63,436 bases of DNA from an uncultured Pelagibacteraceae bacterium (GTDB taxonomy: Bacteria; Pseudomonadota; Alphaproteobacteria; Pelagibacterales; Pelagibacteraceae). The stretch is taken from contig CACJDW010000007.1 in assembly GCA_902592275.1 (NCBI GenBank), forward strand, positions 1-63,436, given 5' to 3'. Shown in pieces: positions 54,153-62,994 of the stretch. The notes beneath the pieces were generated by a model, which had not been told where the DNA came from, made no database searches, and worked only from the letters and a program-made list of their open reading frames with translations. Both the position numbers and the translations under genes were made by a program. Numbering within the stretch: position 1 is the first letter of the stretch; the number at the start of each line of letters is the position of its first letter.

Positions 54153-54462
54153 TTTTAGTAAAATTTTAGATAAAGCAAAAGAACTTGAGGCCAAAATGAA
54201 AGAAAGCCAACAAAAGATTAAGGAAATTAGAGTTGAAGGAGTTTCAGGGTCAAATTCTGTAAAGATAACTTTGGATGGAGAGGGAGAGATGCAAACAATA
54301 AAGTTATCTGATGAAATTATGAAAGAAGACAAAACCATAATTGAAGATTTAATTGTTGCAGCACATAACAGTGCCAAATCTCAACTTAAATCAAAAACAA
54401 CTGAGGAAATTTCAAAAGCAACAGGTGGGTTTGGAATTCCAGGTTTCAAATGGCCCTTATAA
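54145..54462 (+). CDS. YbaB/EbfC nucleoid-associated protein
   Basis: 105 aa from the ATG at 54145. A nearby upstream ATG is inside dnaX. Small DNA-binding dimer: QQKIKEIRVEGVSGSNSVKITLDGEGEMQTIKLS is the family core, followed by DLIVAAHNSAKSQ and GGFGIPGFKWPL. It overlaps dnaX by 8 bp and is followed by recR at 3 bp, the conserved dnaX-ybaB-recR set. Confidence 0.93.
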   Translation: MTDFSKILDKAKELEAKMKESQQKIKEIRVEGVSGSNSVKITLDGEGEMQTIKLSDEIMKEDKTIIEDLIVAAHNSAKSQLKSKTTEEISKATGGFGIPGFKWPL

Positions 54463-54465
54463 AAT

Positions 54466-55083
54466 ATGGAAAATGGTAATGAGATAGATGAATTAATTAA
54501 ACTGATATCAAAATTGCCTGGCTTGGGTCCTAAATCAGCAAAGCGGATTGTATTAAAGTTAATTAATAATAGAGATGAACTAGTAAAACCTTTAGCAAAA
54601 TCATTAGCGGATGTTTATAAAAATATTTCTAGATGCAAAATTTGTGGGGCTCTAAAATCTATTTCTATAGAGTGTGATTATGAAAATTGTAAAATTGTAG
54701 ATAAAAAATATGAAAAAATTTGTGTAGTAGAAAATATATCTGACCAGTGGAGTATAGAAAGTTCAAATATATATAAAGGTTATTTTCACATTTTAGGAGG
54801 CACTATTTCATCAGCTGGACAAAAAAAAGAGGATTTATTAATTAATTCTTTAGTGCAAAGAGTTAAAAAAGATAAGATAGAAGAAGTCATACTCGCAACA
54901 AGTGCAACTGTTGAAGGTCAAACAACTGCATATTATATTCAAGATAGTTTAAAAAATTTGAATGTTAAGATTACTAAATTAGCACAAGGATTACCTGTTG
55001 GTGGAGAAATTGAAAGTTTAGATGATGGAACTTTATTTTCTGCTTTTAAAAATAGGTCTAATTTGGTTTCGAACTCAGATTAG
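54466..55083 (+). CDS. recR: Recombination protein RecR
   Basis: 205 aa. Loads RecA at gaps with RecF/RecO. HhH motif LPGLGPKSAKRIVL; zinc-finger CKICGALKSISIECDYENC; TOPRIM ICVVENISDQWSIE with FHILGGTISSAGQ; LAQGLPVGGEIESLDDGTLFSAF. The length is normal. The last 26 bp overlap the end of glcB on the other strand. Confidence 0.95.
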   Translation: MENGNEIDELIKLISKLPGLGPKSAKRIVLKLINNRDELVKPLAKSLADVYKNISRCKICGALKSISIECDYENCKIVDKKYEKICVVENISDQWSIESSNIYKGYFHILGGTISSAGQKKEDLLINSLVQRVKKDKIEEVILATSATVEGQTTAYYIQDSLKNLNVKITKLAQGLPVGGEIESLDDGTLFSAFKNRSNLVSNSD

Positions 55084-57232
55084 ATTTTTTTTTCAATCTA
55101 TTTAAATGAAGTAATGGTTCAGTATAACCTGAAGGTTGTTCTTTACCTTTAAACACTAAATCACACGCAGTTTGAAATGCTATAGAGTTTTCATAATCAC
55201 TGCTCATTTTAACATATAGTGGATCATCTTTGTTCTGGTCGTCTACTATTTTTGCCATCTCTTTCATTATTTCAGTTACTTGTATTTTGGTTGTAATACC
55301 ATGATGTATCCAGTTTGCTATATGCTGAGATGAAATTCTAAGAGTGGCCCTATCTTCCATCAAACCTATGTTGTTAATATCTGGTACTTTTGAACAACCC
55401 ACACCTTGATCGACCCATCTCACAACATACCCTAACAAAGTTTGTGCAGAATTAGAAATTTCTTTATTTATATCTTCTACAGACCAATTAGGTCTATCTG
55501 CTATTGGGATTGTTAAGAGGTCATCAAGCTTAGCTGGCTCTCTATCTATTAATTTTTTTTGTTCGTTAAAAATATTTATTTCATGATAATGTAAAGCGTG
55601 TAAAGCAGCTGCTGTTGGAGAAGGAACCCACGCGCAGTTTGCACCTGCTTTTAAGTGTCCTGTTTTTTGCTCCATCATATTTTTCATTTTGTCTGGCATT
55701 GCCCACATTCCTTTTCCAATTTGAGCTTTACCAGAAAACCCACAACTTAAACCAATATCAACATTGTTATTTTCGTATGCATTAATCCATTTAGATGATT
55801 TCATATCACCTTTTTTAATCATAGGACCAGCTTCCATTGATGTATGCATTTCATCACCAGTTCTATCTAAGAATCCAGTATTTATGAAAAAAACTCTATT
55901 TTTAAGACTTCTAATACATTCTTTTAAATTTGCTGATGTTCTTCGCTCTTCATCCATAATCCCAATCTTACATGTGTACTTAGGTAAATTTAGAACTTCC
56001 TCAACTTTAGAAAAAATTAAATCTGTAAATGCTGTCTCGTCTGGACCATGCATTTTAGGTTTTACGATATAAACAGATCCAGTTCTTGAATTATTTTTAT
56101 TTTTAATATCATGAAGCGCAGCTGCTGTAGTTATAAAAGCATCCATAATTCCTTCAGGTATTTCACTTCCATCACTTAATAAAATTGAAGGGTTAGTCAT
56201 TAGATGACCAACGTTTCTTACAAGTAAAAGACTTCTGCCATGTAACTTTAAACCTTTCCCATCTTTTGAGATATAACTTCTATGTGGATTTAATTTTCTC
56301 TCAAATAATTTTCCTTCCTTTTCAAATTTTGACTTAAGGTCTCCTTTCATTAGGCCTAGCCAATTTCGATAACAAATAATTTTATCTTCTGAGTCAACAG
56401 CTGCTACACTATCTTCATTATCACAAATTGTTGACACTGCTGATTCTAGTATAATATCACTAATACCTGCATGATCTTGTTGAGCAGCAAAAGCTCTCGA
56501 GTCTTTCAGAATTTCAATATGTAAATTATTATTCTTTAGAATAATTGCAGACGGATTATCACTTTCGCCTCTGTGTCCAATAAATTTATTTTCATCCTCT
56601 AAATCAAAAATATCAGCACCTTTTAAAACTTTTAATTTTCCATATTTTACTGCAAAACTTGTAATTTTATTCCAGCTTAATCCCGCTAATGGAAAGTATT
56701 TATCTAAAAAATCTCTTCCATATTTTATAACCATTTCACCTCTTAAAGGATCATATCTTTCAGATACGCTGTCTTCAGACTGTTCAATTACATCAGTACC
56801 ATAAAGACTATCATATAAACTCATCCATCTTGCATTTGCAGCATTTAATGCATACCTTGCATTCATGACTGGCACAACCAACTGAGGTCCAGCTATACTT
56901 GAAATTTCTTCATCAACATTTTTTGTTTCTATTTTAAAATCGGGTCCTTCTTTTTTTAAATAACCAATTTCTAATAAAAATTTTTTATAATCATCTAAAT
57001 TAAATTCTTTACCTTTATTTTTGATATGCCAATCATCTATTTTTTTTTGTAATTCTTCTCTAAAATTAATTAATTCTTTATTTTTTGGTGCAAGCTCATC
57101 TAGAGTTTTTTCAAGACCCAACCAGAAATTTTCTGAAGATACGTTTGTATTTTTTAATAATTCATCACTTACAAAGTTTGATAGTTTTTCTGATACTTGA
57201 AGATTATTAATTTTTATGTATTTTTCTTGCAT
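55058..57232 (-). CDS. glcB: Malate synthase G
   Basis: 724 aa. Condenses glyoxylate with acetyl-CoA to malate. LVVPVMNARYALNAANARWMSLYDSLYGTD, GRSLLLVRNVGHLMTNPSIL, DEERRTSANLKECIR, FINTGFLDRTGDEMHT, and CAWVPSPTAAALHALHYH with Cys and His are family motifs. A tandem glycine riboswitch lies in its leader, so glycine supply controls it. The glyoxylate source, such as glycolate oxidase or isocitrate lyase, is not in this window. Confidence 0.96.
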   Translation of the reverse strand: MQEKYIKINNLQVSEKLSNFVSDELLKNTNVSSENFWLGLEKTLDELAPKNKELINFREELQKKIDDWHIKNKGKEFNLDDYKKFLLEIGYLKKEGPDFKIETKNVDEEISSIAGPQLVVPVMNARYALNAANARWMSLYDSLYGTDVIEQSEDSVSERYDPLRGEMVIKYGRDFLDKYFPLAGLSWNKITSFAVKYGKLKVLKGADIFDLEDENKFIGHRGESDNPSAIILKNNNLHIEILKDSRAFAAQQDHAGISDIILESAVSTICDNEDSVAAVDSEDKIICYRNWLGLMKGDLKSKFEKEGKLFERKLNPHRSYISKDGKGLKLHGRSLLLVRNVGHLMTNPSILLSDGSEIPEGIMDAFITTAAALHDIKNKNNSRTGSVYIVKPKMHGPDETAFTDLIFSKVEEVLNLPKYTCKIGIMDEERRTSANLKECIRSLKNRVFFINTGFLDRTGDEMHTSMEAGPMIKKGDMKSSKWINAYENNNVDIGLSCGFSGKAQIGKGMWAMPDKMKNMMEQKTGHLKAGANCAWVPSPTAAALHALHYHEINIFNEQKKLIDREPAKLDDLLTIPIADRPNWSVEDINKEISNSAQTLLGYVVRWVDQGVGCSKVPDINNIGLMEDRATLRISSQHIANWIHHGITTKIQVTEIMKEMAKIVDDQNKDDPLYVKMSSDYENSIAFQTACDLVFKGKEQPSGYTEPLLHLNRLKKKSNLSSKPN

Positions 57233-57247
57233 AGCACTTAATTCGTA

Positions 57248-57390
57248 CCCCTTCTGTATTTTTGCCTGAGAGCTTTACTCCTTCGGCGGAAATCAATCTC
57301 TTTCCAGAGTGTTATGCTTTATCGGTCCTTTTGCCTGAGAGTTTCCGGGGTGGTTGCTCCTTCGGCGCTATAAATAGTCTCTCCCGATAA
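57248..57390 (-). promoter_or_regulatory. Tandem glycine riboswitch upstream of glcB
   Basis: Two glycine aptamers on the minus strand. Aptamer 1 (about 57320-57389): P1 ATCGG/CCGAT, GCCGAAGG at 57359-57366, and CTCTCAGGCAAAAGGAC. Aptamer 2 (about 57251-57311): P1 TCTG/CAGA, GCCGAAGG at 57280-57287, and CTCTCAGGCAAAAATAC. The linker is about 10 nt. AGAAGGGG at the end of aptamer 2 is 15 nt before the glcB ATG and may be the ribosome site. Glycine riboswitches on malate synthase are known in SAR11. Confidence 0.95.
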
Positions 57391-57394
57391 TGAA

Positions 57395-57422
57395 TTTGTA
57401 TCTGTTAAATGATTTAAGTCAA
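57395..57422 (-). promoter_or_regulatory. Likely promoter of the glcB riboswitch transcript
   Basis: On the minus strand TTGACT (57417-57422), 16 bp, TACAAA (57395-57400). The predicted start near 57388 is at the first base of aptamer 1, which supports the call. Confidence 0.6.
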
Positions 57423-57497
57423 TTAATAAGAATTACACCTTATTTAATATCATTTTATTGCCTTTTTTGTATTTTAACCATCCTCTATAAATAAAAC

Positions 57498-58592
57498 ATG
57501 AAAAATTATCTAAATTTTGAAACAGAAATTAAAGATCTAGAAAACGAACTAGAAAAATTGAAAGATCCTTACAACCAAGAGGGATTATCAGAAGTCGATA
57601 CTCAAAAAATTTCAAGCACTCAAACAGAAATAGATGAAAAATTAAAAAATATTTATTCCAATTTAGATCCTTGGCAGACTACTATGGTTGCTCGTCATGA
57701 AGATAGGCCTAAAGCAAAATTTTTTATTGATAATTTGTTTGAAGACTTCATTTCATTATCTGGAGATAGATATTATGGAGAGGATAAATCAGTATTAACT
57801 GGATTTGCAAAGTTCAATGGAAAATCTGTTTTAGTTATAGGTCAAGAAAAAGGAGAAGATCTAGATAGTAGGATTGATAGAAATTTTGGAATGATGAGAC
57901 CAGAGGGTTATAGAAAAACTATAAGATTAATGAACTTAGCAAACAAATTTAATATTCCCATAATCTCTTTTATTGATACTCCAGGAGCATATCCAGGTGT
58001 AGGAGCAGAAGAGAGAGGACAAGCCGAAGCAATTGCAAAATCAATTGAATGCTGTATGGAGCTTAAAGTTCCAACAATTGCAATAATTATAGGCGAGGGT
58101 GGTTCTGGTGGAGCAATCGCGTTAGCTTCATCAAATAAAGTCCTTATGTTAGAAAATGCAATTTATTCAGTAATATCCCCTGAGGGGTGTGCGACTATTC
58201 TATGGAGAGATCCAAAAAAAATGCTTGATGCTGCAAAAGCTATGAAACTATCAGCTAAAGATTTACTTAAGTTAAAAGTTATTGATGAAATAATTGATGA
58301 GCCCTTAGGTGGTGCACACAGAGATAGAGATATGATATTAAACAATGTCAGACAAACTTTAACAAAAAATTTAAATTATTTTGATGAATTATCCTCACAA
58401 GAAATAACTAGTGAGAGAAAAAATAAATTTCTTAAAATTGGAAGAAACGATGGTTTTATAGCTAGCACTGAAGATCTAAGTACATTAACCATTAAGAAAA
58501 ATAATTTGGATCAAATTTTTAAATCAAAAAAAATATTACTAGCGATTATTGGTGGGTTAATTTTAGTTTCTTCAATTCTTTTATTAATTTAA
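57498..58592 (+). CDS. accA: Acetyl-CoA carboxylase carboxyltransferase subunit alpha, with a C-terminal membrane segment
   Basis: 364 aa; typical AccA is near 318. The core is ordinary: ARHEDRPKAKFFIDNLFEDF, GFAKFNGKSVLVIGQEKG, RNFGMMRPEGYRK, IDTPGAYPGVGAEERGQAEAIA, EGGSGGAIALASS, YSVISPEGCATILWRDPKK. After the normal end an extra about 45 residues finish with a hydrophobic run (about 342-364, ILLAIIGGLILVSSILLLI), a likely membrane anchor after KSKK. It faces secA tail-to-tail with a 3-bp gap. Confidence 0.94.
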   Translation: MKNYLNFETEIKDLENELEKLKDPYNQEGLSEVDTQKISSTQTEIDEKLKNIYSNLDPWQTTMVARHEDRPKAKFFIDNLFEDFISLSGDRYYGEDKSVLTGFAKFNGKSVLVIGQEKGEDLDSRIDRNFGMMRPEGYRKTIRLMNLANKFNIPIISFIDTPGAYPGVGAEERGQAEAIAKSIECCMELKVPTIAIIIGEGGSGGAIALASSNKVLMLENAIYSVISPEGCATILWRDPKKMLDAAKAMKLSAKDLLKLKVIDEIIDEPLGGAHRDRDMILNNVRQTLTKNLNYFDELSSQEITSERKNKFLKIGRNDGFIASTEDLSTLTIKKNNLDQIFKSKKILLAIIGGLILVSSILLLI

Positions 58593-58595
58593 ATT

Positions 58596-61160
58596 CTATA
58601 AGGCTCCACAACAATTTTTAAATTTTTTTCCTGTAGCCTCACATCTATCATTTCTGGAAATTTTTTGATTTTTTTTGATTAACAATAAACATTTTGGATT
58701 GTCAGATATGTCGATTTTCTTTGAATCCTGCGTTTCGTTGTTTGACTCCATCACCACTCTTAAGTTCATAAGAATTGTTACAAAATCTAGTTTTAATTTT
58801 TCTAGAAGATTTGAAAATAATTCAAATGCTTCTTTTTTATATTCAACTAATGGATCTCTCTGACCATAAGATCTTAACCCTATAACTTGTCTTAATTGTT
58901 CTAAATATTGAATATGTGATTTCCAATTTAAATCGATTGATTGAAGAAAAATTCTTTTTTCTATTTCTCTAGCATGATTATCCCCTAGAAGTTTAATACG
59001 CTCGTTTCTTGTTTCTTGGAATTTGTCAGAGATTTTTTTTTTAAAATCGTTATCTTTGGCTTCAATTAAATTCTTAAATTCGGTTTCTTCAAAACTTTTT
59101 CCAATTATTTGCTTTGTTTTGTTGTGAAATTCATTACTTTTTGGATTGGATAAATTTGAAATTTTTAACTTTATTAAATCATCAGATATTTCTTTTAAAA
59201 ATTCATCTGAATAATCAAAGATATTTTCACTATTCATCGCATTTTTTCTTTGTGAAAACACAACATGCCTTTGATCATTCAGAACATTATCAAATTTAAT
59301 AAGTGTTTTTCTTATATCAAAATTTCTAGCTTCAACTTTCTGCTGAGCTCTCTCTAATGCTTTATTAATCCATGGATGATCAATACTTTCACCGTCTTTG
59401 AGTCCTAGTTTTTCTAACATAGTATTCATAGATTCTGATCCAAAAATTCTCATTAAATCATCTTCAAGACTAACATAAAATACTGAACTGCCTTCATCTC
59501 CTTGTCTTCCAGATCTTCCTCTTGCCTGGTTGTCGACTCTTCTAGACTCCATTCTTTCTGTGCCAATTACAAATAAACCGCCTAAGGACTTAATTTTATC
59601 TTTATCTATTTTAAGTTGGTCTTCTGGAATAGAACCTTTCTTACCGCCAAGTTGAATATCAACTCCTCTTCCAGAAATACTTGTTGTAATTATTAATGAA
59701 TTTTCTTTTCCTGCATTTGCAATTATCTCAGCCTCATTTTCATGATTTTTTGCATTTAACACTACATGTTTAATATTTTTTTGATTTAATAAATTTGAAT
59801 AAACTTCAGATTTATTTATGCTTGAGGTAAATACTAAAATAGGTTGACCTAGTTTATTTTTTTCAATTATTTTTTCTATAATAGCATCATTCTTTTCTTT
59901 TTCTGTTCTAAAAATTAAATCATTAAAATCCTTTCGGATCATTTCTTTGTTTGTAGGAATGACAACAACAGGCAGATTATAAATTTCAAAAAATTCTTCA
60001 GACTCTGTAGCAGCTGTACCAGTACAACCAGATATTTTTTTATAAAGTTTAAAATAATTTTGATAAGTTATTGAAGCTAATGTTTGGTTTTCAGCCTGGA
60101 TTTGTATTTTTTCTTTAGCTTCAAGAGCTTGATGTAAACCATCTCCAAAACGCCTACCCTCTAAAATTCTTCCAGTAAGTTCGTCAATAATTTTAAGACT
60201 CCCATCTGCTACAATATAATCTCTTCCTTTTTCAAATAAATGATTTGCACGTAATGCTTGATTAACATGATGAACCAAATGTAAATTTTCTGGATCATAA
60301 AAATTATTATTTTTTAAAATTCCAGCATTAGAAAAAAGTTTTTCTACATTATTAATCCCATCATTTGTTAATAGAACACTTTTTTCTTTTTCATCTATCT
60401 CATAATCTTTATCGTTTAAATTTCTAATGAGTTTATCAATTGCTAAATATTGTGCTGTTTTATCCTCAGCAGCTCCAGATATAACCAGAGGTGTTCTTGC
60501 TTCATCAATCAAACAAGAATCTATCTCATCTACTATTGAAAAATTATGTTCTCTCTGAACCATTTGTTCCTCAGAGAATTTCATGTTGTCTCTCAGGTAA
60601 TCAAAACCTAATTCACTGTTAGTTGCATATGTAATGTCACATTTGTAATTTTTTCTACGCTCGGCATCATCTTGGTAATTATTAATAAATCCAGAAGTTA
60701 GACCTAGAAAATTATATATCTCCCCCATTTCTATTGAGTCTCTTTTTGCAAGATAATCATTAACAGTAACTATATGAACACCTTTTTCGCTTAAGGCATT
60801 TAAGTAAGCAGCTAATGTGATTGTTAAAGTTTTTCCTTCTCCAGTTCTCATTTCAGCAATTTTACCCTCATGCAAAGCAACACCTCCAATTAACTGAACG
60901 TTAAAGTGTCTCTCGTTACGTGTTCTTTTGGCAGCTTCTCTAACTAAAGCAAAAGCCTCAGGAAGTAACTCGTCTAAAGTTTTTCCATCTTTTAATTGAT
61001 TTCTAAATTCATTAGTTTTTTTTGGAAAGTCGTCGTCATTTAAATTTTTAAAATCTTCCTCGTATGAGTTTATTTTTTCAACAATTTTACCAATTCTATC
61101 TAGCTCTTTTTGATTACTAGATTTGATAAATTTTGTTATTAAATTTAATGGGTTAAACAT
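58596..61160 (-). CDS. secA: Preprotein translocase ATPase SecA
   Basis: 854 aa. Drives export through SecYEG. Walker A MRTGEGKTLT, DEAD-type VDEIDSCLIDEARTPLVIS, the preprotein crosslinking domain, helicase motif VI RGRSGRQGDEGSS, and a helical-wing C-terminus. The last residues resemble the zinc-binding SEC-C motif but read RNDRCEATGKKFKNCCGAL: the second Cys of CxCGSGKKYKxCCG is missing. Divergent from argJ with 65 bp between starts. Confidence 0.96.
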   Translation of the reverse strand: MFNPLNLITKFIKSSNQKELDRIGKIVEKINSYEEDFKNLNDDDFPKKTNEFRNQLKDGKTLDELLPEAFALVREAAKRTRNERHFNVQLIGGVALHEGKIAEMRTGEGKTLTITLAAYLNALSEKGVHIVTVNDYLAKRDSIEMGEIYNFLGLTSGFINNYQDDAERRKNYKCDITYATNSELGFDYLRDNMKFSEEQMVQREHNFSIVDEIDSCLIDEARTPLVISGAAEDKTAQYLAIDKLIRNLNDKDYEIDEKEKSVLLTNDGINNVEKLFSNAGILKNNNFYDPENLHLVHHVNQALRANHLFEKGRDYIVADGSLKIIDELTGRILEGRRFGDGLHQALEAKEKIQIQAENQTLASITYQNYFKLYKKISGCTGTAATESEEFFEIYNLPVVVIPTNKEMIRKDFNDLIFRTEKEKNDAIIEKIIEKNKLGQPILVFTSSINKSEVYSNLLNQKNIKHVVLNAKNHENEAEIIANAGKENSLIITTSISGRGVDIQLGGKKGSIPEDQLKIDKDKIKSLGGLFVIGTERMESRRVDNQARGRSGRQGDEGSSVFYVSLEDDLMRIFGSESMNTMLEKLGLKDGESIDHPWINKALERAQQKVEARNFDIRKTLIKFDNVLNDQRHVVFSQRKNAMNSENIFDYSDEFLKEISDDLIKLKISNLSNPKSNEFHNKTKQIIGKSFEETEFKNLIEAKDNDFKKKISDKFQETRNERIKLLGDNHAREIEKRIFLQSIDLNWKSHIQYLEQLRQVIGLRSYGQRDPLVEYKKEAFELFSNLLEKLKLDFVTILMNLRVVMESNNETQDSKKIDISDNPKCLLLIKKNQKISRNDRCEATGKKFKNCCGAL

Positions 61161-61184
61161 TACTATTTGATTTATTCTTTACTT

Positions 61185-61227
61185 ATATTGTTTAATATAT
61201 GTATTAAATAAATAATTTAAACAATAT
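61185..61227. repeat. 11-bp perfect inverted repeat ending in the argJ start codon
   Basis: ATATTGTTTAA (61185-61195) is the exact reverse complement of TTAAACAATAT (61217-61227). The right arm includes AT of the argJ ATG at 61226. It lies in the 65-bp secA/argJ divergent gap. As RNA it could hide the argJ start; as DNA it could be an operator. No Shine-Dalgarno is seen for argJ. Confidence 0.5.
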
Positions 61228-62527
61228 GGGAATTAATTTAACAAATTTTTTATCATCTCAATCAAAAAATACTAAAATGATTGATTTTCAAGACCTTGAT
61301 CATTTAGATGGTCTTTCAATTTCAGTTGTTTCTGCAAATTTATATAAAAATATCAGAGATGATTTAACAATGTTCTATTTCAGAGAGGGTGCGAATTATG
61401 CTTCTGTTTATACTCAGTCAAAAATAGTATCTGAAAATATAAAATGGAATATTAACCAAAGACCAAAAAAAATATATTCCCTTATTATAAATACAAGAAA
61501 TGCAAATGCTTTCACAGGAAGGCAAGGTTATGAAAGTTTAAAAAAAATAGCAGATTTAACAGCAAAACAATTAAATAAAAAACAAGAGGAGGATGAGGAT
61601 AATCCTAAGAAAATTTCTCCAAAAAATATAATTTTTGGTTGCACTGGCACTATAGGAGAAATCTTTCCATATGAAAAAATTTCTATAAATATTCCAAATT
61701 TAATAAATAAAATTCGTTACACCCAAAATAAATTTATTTGGATGAAGGCAGCACTTGCAATCATGACTACGGATACGAAGCCAAAATTAGCTATGGAGGA
61801 ATGTCATATTGGAAGTGAAAAAGTAAAAATATATGGAATAGCCAAAGGATCAGGAATGATACATCCAAATATGGCTACGACTCTCGCATATATATTTACT
61901 GATGCAACGTTATCTAATGATATTTTAGGAAAGCTATTAAAAAAAAATATAACTAATACATTTAACGCTATTTCTTGTGACGGGGATACTAGCACCAATG
62001 ACATGGCTACTATTTTTGCAACTAATGAAGTAAAAAATTACCAAGTAAAAAGTATAAATGAAAATAAAATTAAAAATTTTGACAAAGCTCTAAATAATGT
62101 TCTTTTAAATCTAGCTAAAAGAGTTGTTTCAGATGGTGAAGGAGCATCAAAATTTATTTCAATAAATGTTAGTAAGTGTAAAAATGAGATAGATGCAAAA
62201 AAAATTGCTTTCTCAGTTGCAAATTCACCATTAGTAAAAACTGCAATTGCTGGAGAAGACCCAAATTGGGGACGAGTAATAATGGCAATTGGTAAAGCAG
62301 GAGCTAAAATTAATCTAAATAAATTATCAATTAAGTTTGGAGATATATTAATTGTTGAAGGTGGAAAATTAAATCAAAGTTATGATGAAAAACAAACTGC
62401 AAATTACATGAAATCTGAAAATATAGAAATTAATATTGAAACTTTTACAGGAAAGAAAAACTTCACAGCTTATACGATGGATTTAACAAAAAAATATATT
62501 GAAATTAATGCAGATTATAGAAGTTAA
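61226..62527 (+). CDS. argJ: Glutamate N-acetyltransferase (ArgJ)
   Basis: 433 aa. Moves acetyl from acetylornithine to glutamate, closing the acetyl cycle. It self-cleaves between Ala217 and Thr218 in IHPNMATTLAY (GSGMI.PNMAT is the nucleophile block). NTRNANAFTGRQGY, CTGTIGE, CDGDTSTNDMA and DPNWGRVIMAIGKAGA are family motifs. Whether it also uses acetyl-CoA cannot be told. Divergent from secA. Confidence 0.95.
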   Translation: MGINLTNFLSSQSKNTKMIDFQDLDHLDGLSISVVSANLYKNIRDDLTMFYFREGANYASVYTQSKIVSENIKWNINQRPKKIYSLIINTRNANAFTGRQGYESLKKIADLTAKQLNKKQEEDEDNPKKISPKNIIFGCTGTIGEIFPYEKISINIPNLINKIRYTQNKFIWMKAALAIMTTDTKPKLAMEECHIGSEKVKIYGIAKGSGMIHPNMATTLAYIFTDATLSNDILGKLLKKNITNTFNAISCDGDTSTNDMATIFATNEVKNYQVKSINENKIKNFDKALNNVLLNLAKRVVSDGEGASKFISINVSKCKNEIDAKKIAFSVANSPLVKTAIAGEDPNWGRVIMAIGKAGAKINLNKLSIKFGDILIVEGGKLNQSYDEKQTANYMKSENIEINIETFTGKKNFTAYTMDLTKKYIEINADYRS

Positions 62528-62565
62528 CTAGTTGAAAAATTAAAAAGTATAATTAATTAAGAATT

Positions 62566-62994
62566 ATGATCAAATATAAACTCATCTGTAAAAACTGTGA
62601 TTTAAATTTTGACAGTTGGTTTGCATCTTCAAATGAATACGAAAAACTAAAAAAGAAAAAACTTTTGAATTGTCATAATTGTAATTCATACAAAGTTGAA
62701 AAAACTATAATGGCTCCTCAATTAATAAATAGTAAATCAAAAACATATAAAAAAATAGATTTAGAAAAATATAATAAAGTCAAAAAAACTATAAAAGATT
62801 ATCAAAAATTTATTAAAGATAATTTCAAATATGTTGGTGATAATTTTGCATATGAGGCTAGATCAATTCATTATAATGGTAAAAAAAAATCAAAAGGTAT
62901 TTATGGAAGTGCATCAAAGGAAGATTTAATAGAATTAAAAGAAGAAGGTATAGATGCTCAGATGATTCCTTGGATAGATGAAAAAGAAAATTAG
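62566..62994 (+). CDS. DUF1178 family protein
   Basis: 142 aa. Two CxxC pairs, CKNC near the start and CHNC at about 45-48, form a small zinc-ribbon-like region. The middle is basic, YVGDNFAYEARSIHYNG is the conserved family block, and IYGSASKEDLIELKEEGIDAQMIPW ends it. DUF1178 proteins are common in alphaproteobacteria; the role is unknown. It overlaps ubiG tail-to-tail by 4 bp. Confidence 0.82.
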   Translation: MIKYKLICKNCDLNFDSWFASSNEYEKLKKKKLLNCHNCNSYKVEKTIMAPQLINSKSKTYKKIDLEKYNKVKKTIKDYQKFIKDNFKYVGDNFAYEARSIHYNGKKKSKGIYGSASKEDLIELKEEGIDAQMIPWIDEKEN

